Assembly: GCA_014773175.1 (NCBI GenBank)
Contig: VXCM01001297.1
Coordinates: forward strand, 62,001-126,000
Reading direction: 5' to 3'
Length of the DNA stretch: 64,000 nucleotides
Source: Lucifuga dentata
Lineage: Eukaryota > Chordata > Actinopteri > Ophidiiformes > Bythitidae
Below the pieces are notes generated by a model. The model was not told the DNA's origin. It saw only the letters and a program-made list of their open reading frames with translations, and ran no database searches. Of this stretch, positions 22,975 through 34,240 are shown in pieces. Position 1 is the stretch's first letter, and each line of letters opens with the position of its first letter. The position numbers and the translations under genes were made by a program.

Positions 22975-23320
22975 TATTCTAAGAAAAAACTCACAAATTT
23001 GGGAGAAAAAACCCCTCAAATTCCTGAAAAAAAATTCACAAATTTGGGAGAGAAATTTCAGAAATGTGTGAGAAAAACTCACGATTATCATAAGCAGGTG
23101 GACTTTGAATAGTTGCTGTGAACTGGGTTTGTTCAGAAGAAACCATCATACGACTTTGGATGAAGTGATGAAACCTTTGTGCACCTGAACATCTCGTCAT
23201 TATCGTGTGGCATTCAAAGTCAACATATTCTGTTTTTTTTCTCACAAAGTTGTTTTTCTAGCAAATTTGCGAGTTTTTTTCTCGTTAACTTGTTTTTAAT
23301 TTTTTCACTGAAAATTACCT
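22975..23320. repeat. Smaller inverted-repeat segment related to the 0.17-0.9 kb element
   Basis: It has the same building blocks: aactcacaaattt-type blocks at both sides, gactttgaat at 23100 opposite attcaaagtc at 23212, and attatcataagca as in the left arm of the first element (there in reverse complement). Similarity is patchy, so common origin is an inference. Confidence 0.35.
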
Positions 23321-23615
23321 CTCCAGGTCTTGTTTCTAGAAATCTAATATGGCCCAAATATGCCATTGTACATTCTTTTCTTCCTTTTTTCTTATTTTTC
23401 TTTACTCTCTCCATTGTACATTACCTGTTTTTCTTTTTTCTTACTCTTTCTTTTCCTACTTTCTTTCTTTCATTCTTTCATCATTATTTTATAAATTCTT
23501 CACTTCAATCTTTCCTTATGCCTTTCCTTCTTTACTTGCATCTTTTCTTTGCCTTTTTCTTTCTTTATGTCCCTCTTTCTTTTCTTCCTTCTTTGTCTGA
23601 TCTGAAAGCATGAAA
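23321..23615. repeat. Pyrimidine-rich tract
   Basis: C/T-rich on the + strand (ttctttctttcattctttca and similar). Opens a 144-codon frame of Phe/Leu/Ser that is not a gene. Confidence 0.7.
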
Positions 23616-24054
23616 ATCTCCAAAAACTGGAGATAGAAGGTTTTAGCCTGACATTGAAACAAAACACTTTTACATTGGAAACTTCAGCACATTTTACTAC
23701 GAGTACCTGTAGTTGTACTCAAGTTAAGTACCGATTTAAGGACTTTTATTAGAGTATTCATCCACTGTGTTACTGCTACTTTCCCCTTAAAGAAGTAACG
23801 GTCTGAATTCTTCTTCTGTTAAAACCACAAAGAGAAAAACCCTAAAAAGCATCTGCAGAGTTAATGAGCTCTGACTGCGTATTTAGTCCCAGCAGAATCA
23901 TATCTGGAGTGCCTATATATGATTATACTAGCAGTGTTTACACGCTTCTCATCCTCCATTTCATTTTCACCAAATAATCCGTGAAAGCAGCCTAACGATC
24001 TCAGATGAAGCGAACTAATATCTCTCATTACAACGCTTCCACTTTTAAAGCACC

Positions 24055-24470
24055 CCATTTTTGCGCCACGTGTTAGCGGGTGAAATAAACACGGCAAGGG
24101 AGAGGAAAAACAATTTTTCTTATGAATTATCACCCCATTACAAACATTTGGTATTTAGGCCAGGTCTGCGGTTTGTCATTAGGGTAAGAAAAACTAGAGA
24201 AAGCCTCGCATTTATCAGACTTTCCTCATGCAGTACCTCCTGGGCTTTAAGTAATTATTCTGCCGCTCACCGGCCCATTAAGCTAAAACAACAAGGCTGA
24301 CTTTGGCTGATCTTGGAGCACAAAAGCCTCTTCAGCTTTTATTACAGTTTCCTGATGCCAAGGTGCAGATGGCGAACGTGCACTTAACCTCCGCTGATAA
24401 ACAGACGCAGATACGAGTCACTTCTGAGAGCAGCTCCTTTCCAAAAGAGAAACGGCGGCCGCTCAGGGCT
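24055..24470. other. Candidate conserved noncoding block
   Basis: Repeat-free sequence with several ATTA/TAAT core sites (tatgaattatcaccccatta, tttaagtaattattctgccg, cggcccattaagctaaaaca) and a cttcagcttttattacagtt block. Homeodomain-like sites and composition suggest an enhancer candidate; unproven. Confidence 0.3.
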
Positions 24471-24849
24471 GATTAATGACTTCCTCCTATGTCTTATTTC
24501 TTTGTTGGCTCTGTTGCGACTGTTACTAGTTTTAATCTTTTCCAGAGAATTACTGACTCAGAACATTTTGTTCCTCAGCATCTGTTCACGTTCGTACAGT
24601 TACACACTTAAACACTGGGACCTGCCAGATACAGAATATCCACTGCTCCGAGGAGCTGTAACAAACTCTTTGGGGGTTCAACTATTTTTTTATTTTTTTT
24701 TGTTCCTTTAGGAACAAAATTATTCTTATTGACAGTAACTAAAAAGCATTTGATTGTGTGCTAAATAAAACAGTCAGATATAGGGTGTTTCACAGTGAGA
24801 AATCAGTAATAATGAAGAGAACAAAACGAGAAAGACAAGAGCGTCATCG

Positions 24850-25408
24850 TTGAAGGACCATACCACCCATTTTGCACGTTTGAGCCTAATATACTCAATT
24901 TTCATACATGTTACGTTACTGACAATCATTTCCCAAAGGATAAAACCGTATTCCAGCTTTCCTGATATTTTGCAAAATCTCTTAATCTTTCAAAATCAAA
25001 TATTCAAGCAATATACACACCTTAAATATCGATGTTTCACCTGCTAATAATTACGCAGCCTTATGAAGTCACGGTCCTTTAAATTTTTTGATAAACGCAG
25101 GTCTTCTTTTGGGACTATATTCCCCGGTGGAGACATACATTCACTCCACGCTTTTTATTGCATTTAAATGCTAAAATTACAAAACTTCAAAAAAACTGCA
25201 TTTATGTGTTGTCCAAGAACGTTTCAAGTATCAACAAAATAGCGTACCAGAATGAACTGAAACCAATGGAGGTCTGGAAGGTAGGAAAAACATTTTTAAT
25301 TCACCGCTCCAGTAGTATGCTTTGGGAAATGACTGTCAGTAACGTTACAGTTGTGAAAATTCAATATATTAGGCTCAAACATACAAAATGGCTGGTATGG
25401 TCCTTTAA
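24850..25408. mobile_element. M1 TTAA-MITE, complete copy
   Basis: Left flank TTGA (decayed TTAA), right flank TTAA at 25405-25408. The ends AGGACCATACCACCC and its complement GGTATGGTCCT, and the ~85-bp arms with cataC/TgttacgTtactgac, are clear. Good reference copy at about 550 bp. Confidence 0.75.
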
Positions 25409-26212
25409 CAGAAAAACTATGCTTTACTCAGCCCTCAAAGGTTAAAAACTGACGTTGAAACTGATGTTTGGAGTCAATGTGGACATATTTTGTTAGTCTT
25501 GACATGCTGAGCTCATTCTGGCTCATTCTAGTGATCATCAGCATCACTATTTCTAGAGAACCTGGAACTTCAAAGGCCAAAACTAAAAAAAAAAAATCAA
25601 CCCAACTAGGGAATTTGAAATAAATTTACCACAGAAAAGTTCAGTTTTTCTCTCTTTTTTCCTTTTTTCTTTTTTCCTTTTTTTCTCCTTTCCCCATTTT
25701 CTGTTTTTTAAAAAAGAAAAAAAGAGAAAAAAAGGGAAGAAAGGGGGAAAAAAAGAAAACAAGGGGGAATAAAAGGGAAAAAAACTTCCATGTAGGTTTT
25801 TCTGAGCTTCCATGTCATTTTTTGTGCAAATCAAAACTTTGTTCATAAAGTTAAGGCCATTTATTCTAAACTGGAGCCCTCTGGACTTTGCTGATTCCAT
25901 TTTTGTCCAACAGTAATGGTCTGACTAAAATAAGACGTATAATGCCAGTGTTACTTTTCAGTGAAATCTAATGACAATGCATGTTCCAAATGTTTGTTGG
26001 CATAAACATAAATCTGTCGCTGGCTGATGAAAAGAGAGGAAAAAGGAAAAGAAAGCAGGAAAGCCTGAAAAACACACTGAAGTGATCCATATTAGGGATG
26101 TCCTCCCCAGAGATGAAGGAAATTACCCAAAATAGTAAGCGTGGCTGATGCCCAACACTCGTGAAGGAGCAAAGAGGACTCAACAAGCACCACCTGGAAA
26201 CCGTGTGTTTGA
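25409..26212. other. No gene; homopurine/pyrimidine mirror tract
   Basis: 25645-25700 is T/C-rich and 25707-25785 A/G-rich, forming a rough inverted pair around ctgttttttaaaaaag. Nothing else recognised. Confidence 0.5.
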
Positions 26213-26772
26213 TTAAAGGACCACAACAGCAGTTTTGCACGTTTGAGCCCAATAAATACTACCTGCATACATGTTACATTACTGCCAACAATTTTCCAAA
26301 ACATACAACCATATTTTAGATTTTGTGTTCTCACAATCTTTTAAAATCAAATGTTCACCCACCATAAATTCAATGCTTTGCCTTCAAACACTTGTGCATG
26401 ATTGTAGAAGACACAATCATTTTAATTTCTCAGTAAAAGCCGTCTTCTCCTGGGACTATATTCTCTGGTGGAGACATATTTTTTTCCCTGTAGCTCTATG
26501 TTGAATCGGTTAACTTAAGTAACTTTTACTAAAAAATAATAACAGCATGTTGTTCACTGTGATGGATTATTTATCTCAAACACATTTCAAGTCTCTACAA
26601 GTTCATTTTTATAGTATACTAAAATGAACTAATATCAATGGCAGTCTGGAAGGTAGGAAAAACATTCTAAACTGTAGTGCTCCAGTTTTATGTTTTGGAA
26701 AATAGTTAGCAGTAATGCAGTGTGTATGTGGGTTGTATTTATTGATGCAAAATCATTGGTATAGTCCTTTAA
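26213..26772. mobile_element. M1 TTAA-MITE, complete copy
   Basis: TTAA 26213-26216 then AGGACCACAAC; right end TATAGTCCT then TTAA 26769-26772. It has the subfamily-1 signature gagcccaataaatac. Includes the ctcccctgggactatattctctggtggagac-like core in short blocks. Confidence 0.7.
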
Positions 26773-27599
26773 AACTATGGTTTCCTTTATGTGCTGATCT
26801 GAAGTTAAAGTCACTGTAAAACTGAAAATCTGCTGCTTTGTTTCATCCTCAAAAACAGCAGGATTAAATTAAATTACATGGAAGATTTCACCGTTAAATT
26901 TAAAGATATGATGGCAAGTGTATCATTTCTATATTTCATCACAGATGATTGTTATTCTGCAACACTTCCGACATGCTGAGAATCCTCTGATGAACACAAA
27001 AAGATTCACCATGCAAATGAATACGAAGGCAGAAAAACAGATAAATGTCTTCTGGTGGATTATACCGAACAAAACGTCCGCGTCACTTTTTTGGAAATAA
27101 AATCTCCTCCCGGCTGGTGTCCTCATGAAAAATGAGGTGCCTGATCGCTCTCCAGAAAAATTCTCTTCTTCCTCTCACAAAAAAAAAAGGAAAATGTGGG
27201 AAATGAGATTTCATAATTTCACAGGCAGCATAGAAGACAAACCGCAGACGTCCATTGATAGAGTCCAAGAAACGGATCAATATGCCTGTGGCGTGCTGAG
27301 TTTGATTGTGTGCCGCCAAGTCAAAATATGAACAGAAAAATCCTGCCAAGCGAAAGACATCAATGATGACATTCACACTGAGGACAAAAAGCTCCATTTG
27401 TCCTTTTTTTTGTGCGTGTGGTGGGAACAGAAATAAATCAACCCGTAGATTTTGGATCTTAAACACTTATTTTTCGAGAAATACTCAAAACGAGTGAATT
27501 TGTAATAAAACAGCTTGAATTAATCTCGCTGCACTGCAAGACTGTCATTAGAAAAAAGACTTCCAGCACTTGGTAAAAGACATTAGGGGTGATTAATAA
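26773..27599. other. Spacer, possible conserved noncoding sequence
   Basis: Repeat-free stretch with short open frames on both strands, none recognised as protein (for example the 127-codon minus frame at 27083-27466). Blocks such as aatacgaaggcagaaaaaca may be regulatory; no evidence beyond texture. Confidence 0.25.
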
Positions 27600-28028
27600 A
27601 ACACAGCACCATCTTATGGTGCATCTCTCTGCCCTTATCTGTCAATAAGGGCAGAGAGCATCACATAACCATGTTCCCTCATTTATAAATGTCTGTTTCC
27701 AGCATCTTTTAGCATTTTCCTTGAAAGAGGCGTTACTACTTATTTACATGTCAGGGAAAATATTCATAAAAAACACCAACACACAAAAATTAAGACGTGT
27801 GTAATTCTGGTCATAAATTGTAGTGGTATAAAATCTGAACAACGTTTTAAACTATATTTACCTCACATGTATTAGCAATCAATAACTTTGATAGATAAAC
27901 CCACACAGCTGATCAGTCAGTTTATTTAAATGGTGAGTTTTGATCTGATCTCATACACATTCTCATGGTGCTGAGCTTATTCATAAAGCCTCATCGACTG
28001 CACTGGGGATCTGTCTTCTTCACACACA

Positions 28029-28059
<31 letters not shown>

Positions 28060-28450
28060 TACTCCCACACCCTGGCGCAGAGATCATACACTATGGCAGT
28101 TAGTGTTTGCATTTACCTGTTATTTTAATGTCAATCTTTTAAAATATGGAGCTCTAAAGCAGAATTTATGTTTCCTTTGCCGATTTAAAGTGTAAATGTC
28201 ACTTTAAAATCAGACAAATCAGGATGAATCATGGCTGGTAAATATGCAGCAGCTCATTAACATGCTGATCTTCATTGGCTTTTACCTGTGACACACCTGA
28301 CAACAACACTACCTTAATGTGACACAGCTCTAATTAATGTAAGAGAAGCTTTATGAATGAGCTTCAATTACACAAAGCACATTTAGTGCAACGCTGTGTA
28401 CTTAGTGTGATTTTTTTTATGAATCTGGCCCACAGTCACGCTAACATTAA
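27600..28450 (+). repeat. Dispersed repeat T1, longest copy
   Basis: Shares a long series of blocks with other T1 copies: ccatgttccctcattta, atcttttagcattttccttg, caatcaataactttgataga, agctgatcagtcagttta, gagctctaaagcag and cagctcattaacatgctgat. The middle holds a (CA)n tract (28022-28060). Class unknown; no termini resolved. Confidence 0.55.
27625..27658. repeat. 14-bp perfect hairpin
   Basis: ctctctgcccttat (27625-27638) pairs with ataagggcagagag (27645-27658), 6-nt loop. It lies at the left edge of the longest T1 copy. A second small palindrome, caccatcttatggtg, precedes it. Confidence 0.75.
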
Positions 28451-28612
28451 CACCTGTTTCAGTCTGGTTGTAAATTTACAAAAGCTCGACAGAAATACTT
28501 AAGTGCCTTAACAAAGCATTTTTACTTCAGTACTTAACACCACTGATGCTACATGGAACAGCTAATCAACACGCTGATCTTGGTTGACTTTTACCTTAAA
28601 GAAACCTGTCAG
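28451..28612 (+). repeat. T1-like segment left of the hAT element
   Basis: acacctgtttcagtctggtt, ttgtaaatttacaaaagctc and ggaacagctaatcaacacgc resemble T1. It continues right of the hAT insertion at 29640-29745 with taatgtgaaggaagctttat, gaaggagcttcagttattta. So the hAT element lies in a T1-derived copy. Confidence 0.5.
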
Positions 28613-29639
28613 CAGAGGTGGGTAAAGTAGTCATAAACTGTACTCAAGTAAAAGTATTGTTACTTTATGATAATAGTGACTCAAGTATACTGTAAGTAAG
28701 AGTCGTCACCAAAATAATGGCTTGAGTGACAGTAAGAAAGTATCTATTAAAAAGATTACTTTAGTAGTAAGTAACTTTGATTAAGCTTATTCTGTAGAAT
28801 AATCAACAAGCTATAAAGTGCCCATCTGAGGAAAAAAATGCAAAGTATCCATAGCTTCTAATACAATGTAGCTTCTAATACAATCCAAATCATATCATCA
28901 TAAAGAAACAGTAGACAGTAATAAATCAAATATTTACCACATAACAATTCATGACAATTCTGGCCCCAAGACAGTTAGCTAGGTTAGCTTCATGAATTTA
29001 CTCAGAATAGAACAGGAAAACTTGAGTTAGCATTAGCAGCAGCAGCTAGTTAGGACAGTTAGCTAGGTTAGCTTCATGAATTTACTCAGGATAGAACAGG
29101 AAAACTTGAGTTAGCTTTAGCAGCAGCAGCTAGTTAAGTAGCTAACATTGCAGCTTACCGCCGCATGTTTCCATGTTGATTCTTAGAAGCTGAAATGTCA
29201 CATTTTTATCAGACAAAGACGTAATGCGTTATGTAGCTGTTGGTTTTGGTAGACTGAAAAGAAAACAGCAGTTGAATGTGTGGCCAGGGATGTGCCTCTT
29301 CTAAACCTCCTGCTGTTGATTTCACCATGACTGTTCTGCTCCAAGTGAAACCATGGAAACAGAGGGTGGGGGCGTGGCTACTTGGGAGCTGAAGCAGACA
29401 GTGTAGTGTCTGACAAAGAGAAAAACTGAACGTGACTGAATTCAAACGGTGAAATCAAAAGTAACGCAGAGCGCGACCAAATGTAACAGAGTAAAAGTAT
29501 ATGTTTTTGTTCATAAATATACTCAAGTATGAGTTAAAAGTATCCTGCAATAAAACTAATTAGTAAAGTACAATTCTGTGAAAAAAGTTACTTATGTAAA
29601 TGTATCAGAGTACATGGAATGCGTTACTACACACCTCTG
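28613..29639. mobile_element. hAT-like non-autonomous element, 1027 bp
   Basis: Termini CAGAGGTGGGTA and the complementary TACACACCTCTG. The 8-bp flank CCTGTCAG (28605-28612) is repeated as CCTGTCGG (29640-29647), one mismatch, as expected for hAT. Subterminal sequence is rich in tactcaagta and complementary motifs. Inside is an 84-bp tandem duplication (starting 28970 and 29054: gacagttagctaggttagct...). The flanking DNA on both sides is T1 repeat. No transposase remains. Confidence 0.75.
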
Positions 29640-29764
29640 CCTGTCGGTAATGGGACAAATATGCACCGATTAATGTGAAGGAAGCTTTATGAAGGAGCTT
29701 CAGTTATTTAGCGTGATGCTGTATAGTTACCATGTTTTTTTTTAATGAGTTACTTCAGTAAGAT

Positions 29765-29960
29765 TAAGAGCTGATTTATACAGATGTTGACTATGCGTAA
29801 GTGTGTGCATGATAGCGGCCATATACAACATTTGTTCAAAAACAATTATGGACATCCTCAAAAATAACCCTACATGTTCACAAGATGCAGTACCTACAAA
29901 AACCTTTGGGGGCAGTAAAGTCATGTTTTGTCAAGTGATGACAACCACAAAAATGGCAGA
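29765..29960 (+). repeat. Dispersed repeat T3, copy
   Basis: gcgtaagtgtgtgcatgata gcggcc, gatgcagtacctacaaaaac and gggggcagtaaagtcatgtt ttgtcaa parallel 8119-8330. Class unknown. Confidence 0.35.
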
Positions 29961-30224
29961 AAGTTTCCCCATTTATGTGATTTCTCAGCTCCACAACAGC
30001 AAATATGGCTGCCAGAACAGCAAAATTTTGTTTCCCCACTCGATCATACACACATACAGTCTACATGCTTAGATTAGAATCTTCTTTCCACAATGCCAGA
30101 AATAACATTTGGTCTGTAAAATAAACTAAATATTGGAATTTAATCTCCCACATTCCTCGTGGCCGCCATGGTTGATGGAGGGAGGAAGAGTCAGAAAAGG
30201 GTTTTTGAGGATTACACATCCTGT

Positions 30225-30500
30225 AATGAATAATTTACCTTTTCATAATTACCCAGTAAGCTGCTTCATTTAAACGGCTTCCTCCTTGTGCACTGATTAG
30301 CACGGGGAGCCGAAGTGAGGGAGGTAGATTAGAGGGAAATTAAGACCCAGGCGCCATCCTGCCGAGCAATGCCACTCGGTAGCTCTGCTCATTACTGCTG
30401 GCCAAATGTCATCGCCATGTACAGCAGCCGTCTGCCCAACAACTGGAGCCATTATCTGGACAAATAACTCCATTTAAAGCTTCAACCTTGGCTTGACTCA
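30225..30500. other. Candidate conserved noncoding block
   Basis: Repeat-free, with ataattacccagtaagctgc, tgtgcactgattagcacggg, gctctgctcattactgctgg and ccaaatgtcatcgccatgta. Rich in TAAT cores separated by GC-richer sequence. A good candidate for cross-species alignment. Confidence 0.3.
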
Positions 30501-30986
30501 GATCCTCTGAGAGCTACAAAAAAACTTAAAAAAAGAAAATCTATCAGAGCTCCATGGAGAATAAGAGCTTTTTTAATGGCTGTATTTTGGTTTCAGGCAC
30601 AGCTTGTAATGAGTGCACTCATCTGTGGATGTTTTAGTGATGAAGCATTCTGAAAAACATGAGTCTGGACATGAAATGTTTCTAGAAGCTCGCATCGACT
30701 CTGCAGCTCCAACGCTTTTCAGCAGCGCTCAGGTTTGGAGAACAGCAACTTTCTGACATGGGAAGTCTCAGCGCGTTTTCGCACCTTGTTCATTTTAAGT
30801 GTTTGTTTCGGACTCTGGAGTGTTTCCCCCTTTAGTTTGATTTGTTTGGGTATATGTTAACACAGCAAATAAACAAGTCTGCACAAAAACAACCAGACCA
30901 CGGTGGTTTGTTCATTTGTGGTGTGAACATGATCCTCACTAGTCCCAAACCAAGTATTATCTATTGTTTTATTGAATGATCTAGAA

Positions 30987-31267
30987 CAGTCATCCTCAAA
31001 GTCCGGACTCAGGTCCGGATCTGGACCTAACCACAACTGTCTCTGGACTATGAGCAAATTATACATTTCATATTATTTGTATTATCTGTGCGACACCGCT
31101 GCAATGCCATGAGTCAAAATTCTCCGCTTTCTACGTAGCGGAGAAAGCAAAACCGAATGTTCGACTGCTCCACTACAAAAATGTCTGCTCTGCTTTGGTT
31201 TGGTCCAATCACATTAAGCGTACTGTTTTTGTCTCCATCTTTAAAGATTTGTATTTAAGTACTTTTG
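30987..31267 (+). mobile_element. hAT-like MITE with perfect 8-bp target duplication
   Basis: The element starts CAGTCATCCTCAAAG, a hAT-style CA(G) terminus. It is flanked by ATCTAGAA at 30979-30986 and again at 31268-31275, a perfect 8-bp duplication. It ends ...AAGTACTTTTG, only weakly complementary to the start. 281 bp, no coding sequence. Confidence 0.6.
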
Positions 31268-31275
31268 ATCTAGAA

Positions 31276-32701
31276 TGATGTTAAGTGCAGCTCATGTTTA
31301 ACTACAACTGCGGTAAAGTTTGTTTTACATTGGACACTCATCAGATATTCCTGCTAAACAGCTTTGATTAAACACATGCTGTGAAATGTTCGTAACACAT
31401 CCATCTTAGCTAACGTGTTCACGTTAGCGTGTGCTTGTATGTTCTCAGCATGTGGCTCCGTTCTCCTTTTCAGCATCTGAAGGCAGCACGTCTTCATGTC
31501 ATGTGAAGCCACATGTGGTTTTCCACACATTGCTGTCATAGTTTTCTTTGTATATGGATCACATGATGATGATGATGAGGAAACTATCTCAATTCCATCT
31601 TTGTCCCATGTTATTTACTTTTCCAGCATAGTAAACTTTTTCCTGTTTTGATTTTCCTTCTCTGCCTCCAGACATTTCTGACCAATGAGTGTTGTCACAT
31701 GACTTTTTGGTTTGATTGGATGTTTTTCTGTGTGAAACTGAACTAAACCAAGTGGTAAATGCAACATTTTAACAACGTACACAAAAAATGGACGGATTCT
31801 GCTCTGGTGTAAGATCATGTGGAATTAAAACTTAAATCTGTAAGTTAAGTTTGGCTTCAGGGCGGAGCCAGATGAAAGGCCACGTTACCTGAATTAAAGT
31901 TCATCCTTTGGAAATCAGAAGATGTCAGAGTTCAATTGCTAACCAGCAACATGTTAGAGTCGACGTCTGGGGAGTTGGAATCAAAATCATGGTACTTTCT
32001 TTGTCATGTTCTTGGAATAACTGAATGAATAGATGAAGGACAGTTTGTACCTCTGATCAGCAGCTGCAGCAGCATCTAAATGCGACTATTCTTCCTCATC
32101 TGATGCCCTTCATCATCTCCTCTCCTCCTCCTCACAGCTGGCACTCCAAACAGCCCCCATAACACAAATCCACCAAATGAGGACAAATCCCAGTCAAGAA
32201 ACCCACACGACGCTCTGTCATAACAACGGTAATTGTATTTAGTGCTAATTGAGCGTTTGGAATATTTGAATTGTAAATTAGCAAGAACTCTTCAGATCTG
32301 CTCCTCGAACCGCAGGATTGCCGAGGGACGACTTTATTGACATCCTGCTGCAAACAGAACTAAAAAAAACTCTGCAGCTGCATACTTTCTAAACTCAGGG
32401 ACAGTAAAGTAGCAGTGGGAGAAGTACTAAATTCCTATAATTAGAAAGAAAAATAAGCAGAAGTCATCACATAAAAGTAAATAAGCATTTAAAGTACTCA
32501 AAATGCAAAGTAAAAGGATTCTATTTTGTACCTGAGAGGTTTTTGGGAATTTTCAAGTCTTGCATGTTGAGCACATACAAGCACATCTAAACTTCAACAT
32601 GTTTATCTGAAGAGAAGATATCTGGAGTAAGATTGATGATTTTCCACCTTTTCAGGATGTCCATTTGATTTGCTGTGCCTAATCAAAGGTGTGTAGCTTA
32701 C
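31276..32701. other. No gene seen
   Basis: Moderately AT-rich with a (GAT)n at 31566-31577 and TAAT-containing sequence at 32230-32290 (attgtatttagtgctaattg). No protein or element recognised. Confidence 0.4.
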
Positions 32702-33150
32702 TTAAAGGCGCATACTTGTGATTTTCTCAAAACCAACACGTAGAGACTTGAAGCTTTCTAACTTTCTTCTTGAGATAAATCATCAATCACAACGATCATG
32801 ATAACTATTAAATTTTTTTGCCAAAGCAACTTAATTTAACCGATCCATCACAGAGCTATACAGGGAAGAAAATGTATGTCTCCGCCAGGAAATATAGTCC
32901 CAGGAGAAGACGGCTTTTATCAAGACATCAAAATGGCTACGCCTTCTACAATTGTGCATAACTGTTAGCAGGCAGAACATTAAGGTGTGTATCAACTGAA
33001 TATTTGATTATGAAAGATTAGGAGATTTGGCAAAATAACATAAAACTAAAATACAGTTTCATATTTTGCTGAAATGGTTGTCAGTAATGTAATGTGTATG
33101 GGTTGTATTTATTTGGCTCAAACATACGCGATCACAGTATGGTCCTTTAA
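32702..33150. mobile_element. M1 TTAA-MITE with internal deletion
   Basis: TTAA at both ends (32702-32705, 33147-33150), right arm well preserved (ggctcaaacatacgc...agtatggtcct). Only 449 bp: left arm shortened and diverged, internal atgtatgtctccgccagga block kept. Confidence 0.65.
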
Positions 33151-33820
33151 ACCCTGAGATGAGCATCCAAATCTTGTTTTACCGAAGCTGTCACAAAGTG
33201 CTCCAATTATCCTTTCGCTTTGCTAATCTGTTAGGTAAGATTATAGCTAAAAATAGACCATGGCGGCGGCGGTAAGACGTTCATTCAAAGAGGCAATGTA
33301 CAGTATCTGAGAGCGGAGAAAGTAGGTTATTTGTACGAGCACAGATAGCAGGAAGCAATGTTTCCGAGAGTGAATCGTCCTGCAGCTCAGCAGGGAAACT
33401 GACATGAGAGGAACCTCTGCAGAGACAAAATGGGAAACGGGGAAATGTACCGCTCTGATGTTTTATCCCACTGCAGGATAAATCCATTCTTTATTGATAA
33501 AAACAGTCAAGTAAGCAAAGTTAAAAGCCGAGAAAACACAGAATGCTTGACTTGGTTCCTCTAAAACCCCGAATCCTCTGCTGCCCACCAAAGCTTTACC
33601 GTGAACATAAGCAGGAACTTGGACGTTACACATGGGGACTGAGTTCATCCACATGCCAGAGGCGGTTTTAAGCTAAAAATACTGATTCAGGCTCAACTTT
33701 CAAACCTCCTGAGAGCTTCAAGTGGAAGTTTGAGCCTCGAGTTCAATGAGCTGCAGCACAGAACTTCATAAATTACAACTAGGGATGAAAATTTTCAGCA
33801 GTTTTGATCATCAGACCACC

Positions 33821-34240
33821 TTAAAGGAACAGACCAGCGCTTTTGCATTGAGTTCAATAAATACAACCCACATGCACGTTACATTACTGACCAACCATTT
33901 TCCAACACATACGACTGGAGCAGTAAATTTTAGAATTGTTGTTCCTACTTCCCAGACAGCAATTGGTTACGCTGTAAAAAATAAGCTTGTAAAGACTTGA
34001 GACAAGTAAACATCACAGCGATTCAAACACAGTTATTATATCAAAAACACACAGAAGAAAATGCATTTCTCCGCCAGGGAATATAGTCCCAGAAGAAGAT
34101 GGATTTTACTGAGAAATTGAGAAGAACCGTGAAAGTTTTTGTCTTATTTTGCCAAAATAAGACAAAAACTAAAATATGGTTTTTATGTTTCGGAAATGGT
34201 TGTCAGTAAATTATCATGGATGCTGATAGTATTTATAAGT
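33821..34240. mobile_element. M1 TTAA-MITE, decayed right end
   Basis: TTAA 33821-33824, AGGAACAGACC start, cccacatgcacgttacatta arm and the tttctccgccagggaatata core are recognisable. The right arm stops around 34235 (ggaaatggttgtcagtaaat) without a clean terminus. Confidence 0.55.

Noticed and set aside
23179..23613. 144-codon Phe/Leu/Ser frame
   Set aside because: Lies over a pyrimidine-rich tract; composition alone gives this hydrophobic string.
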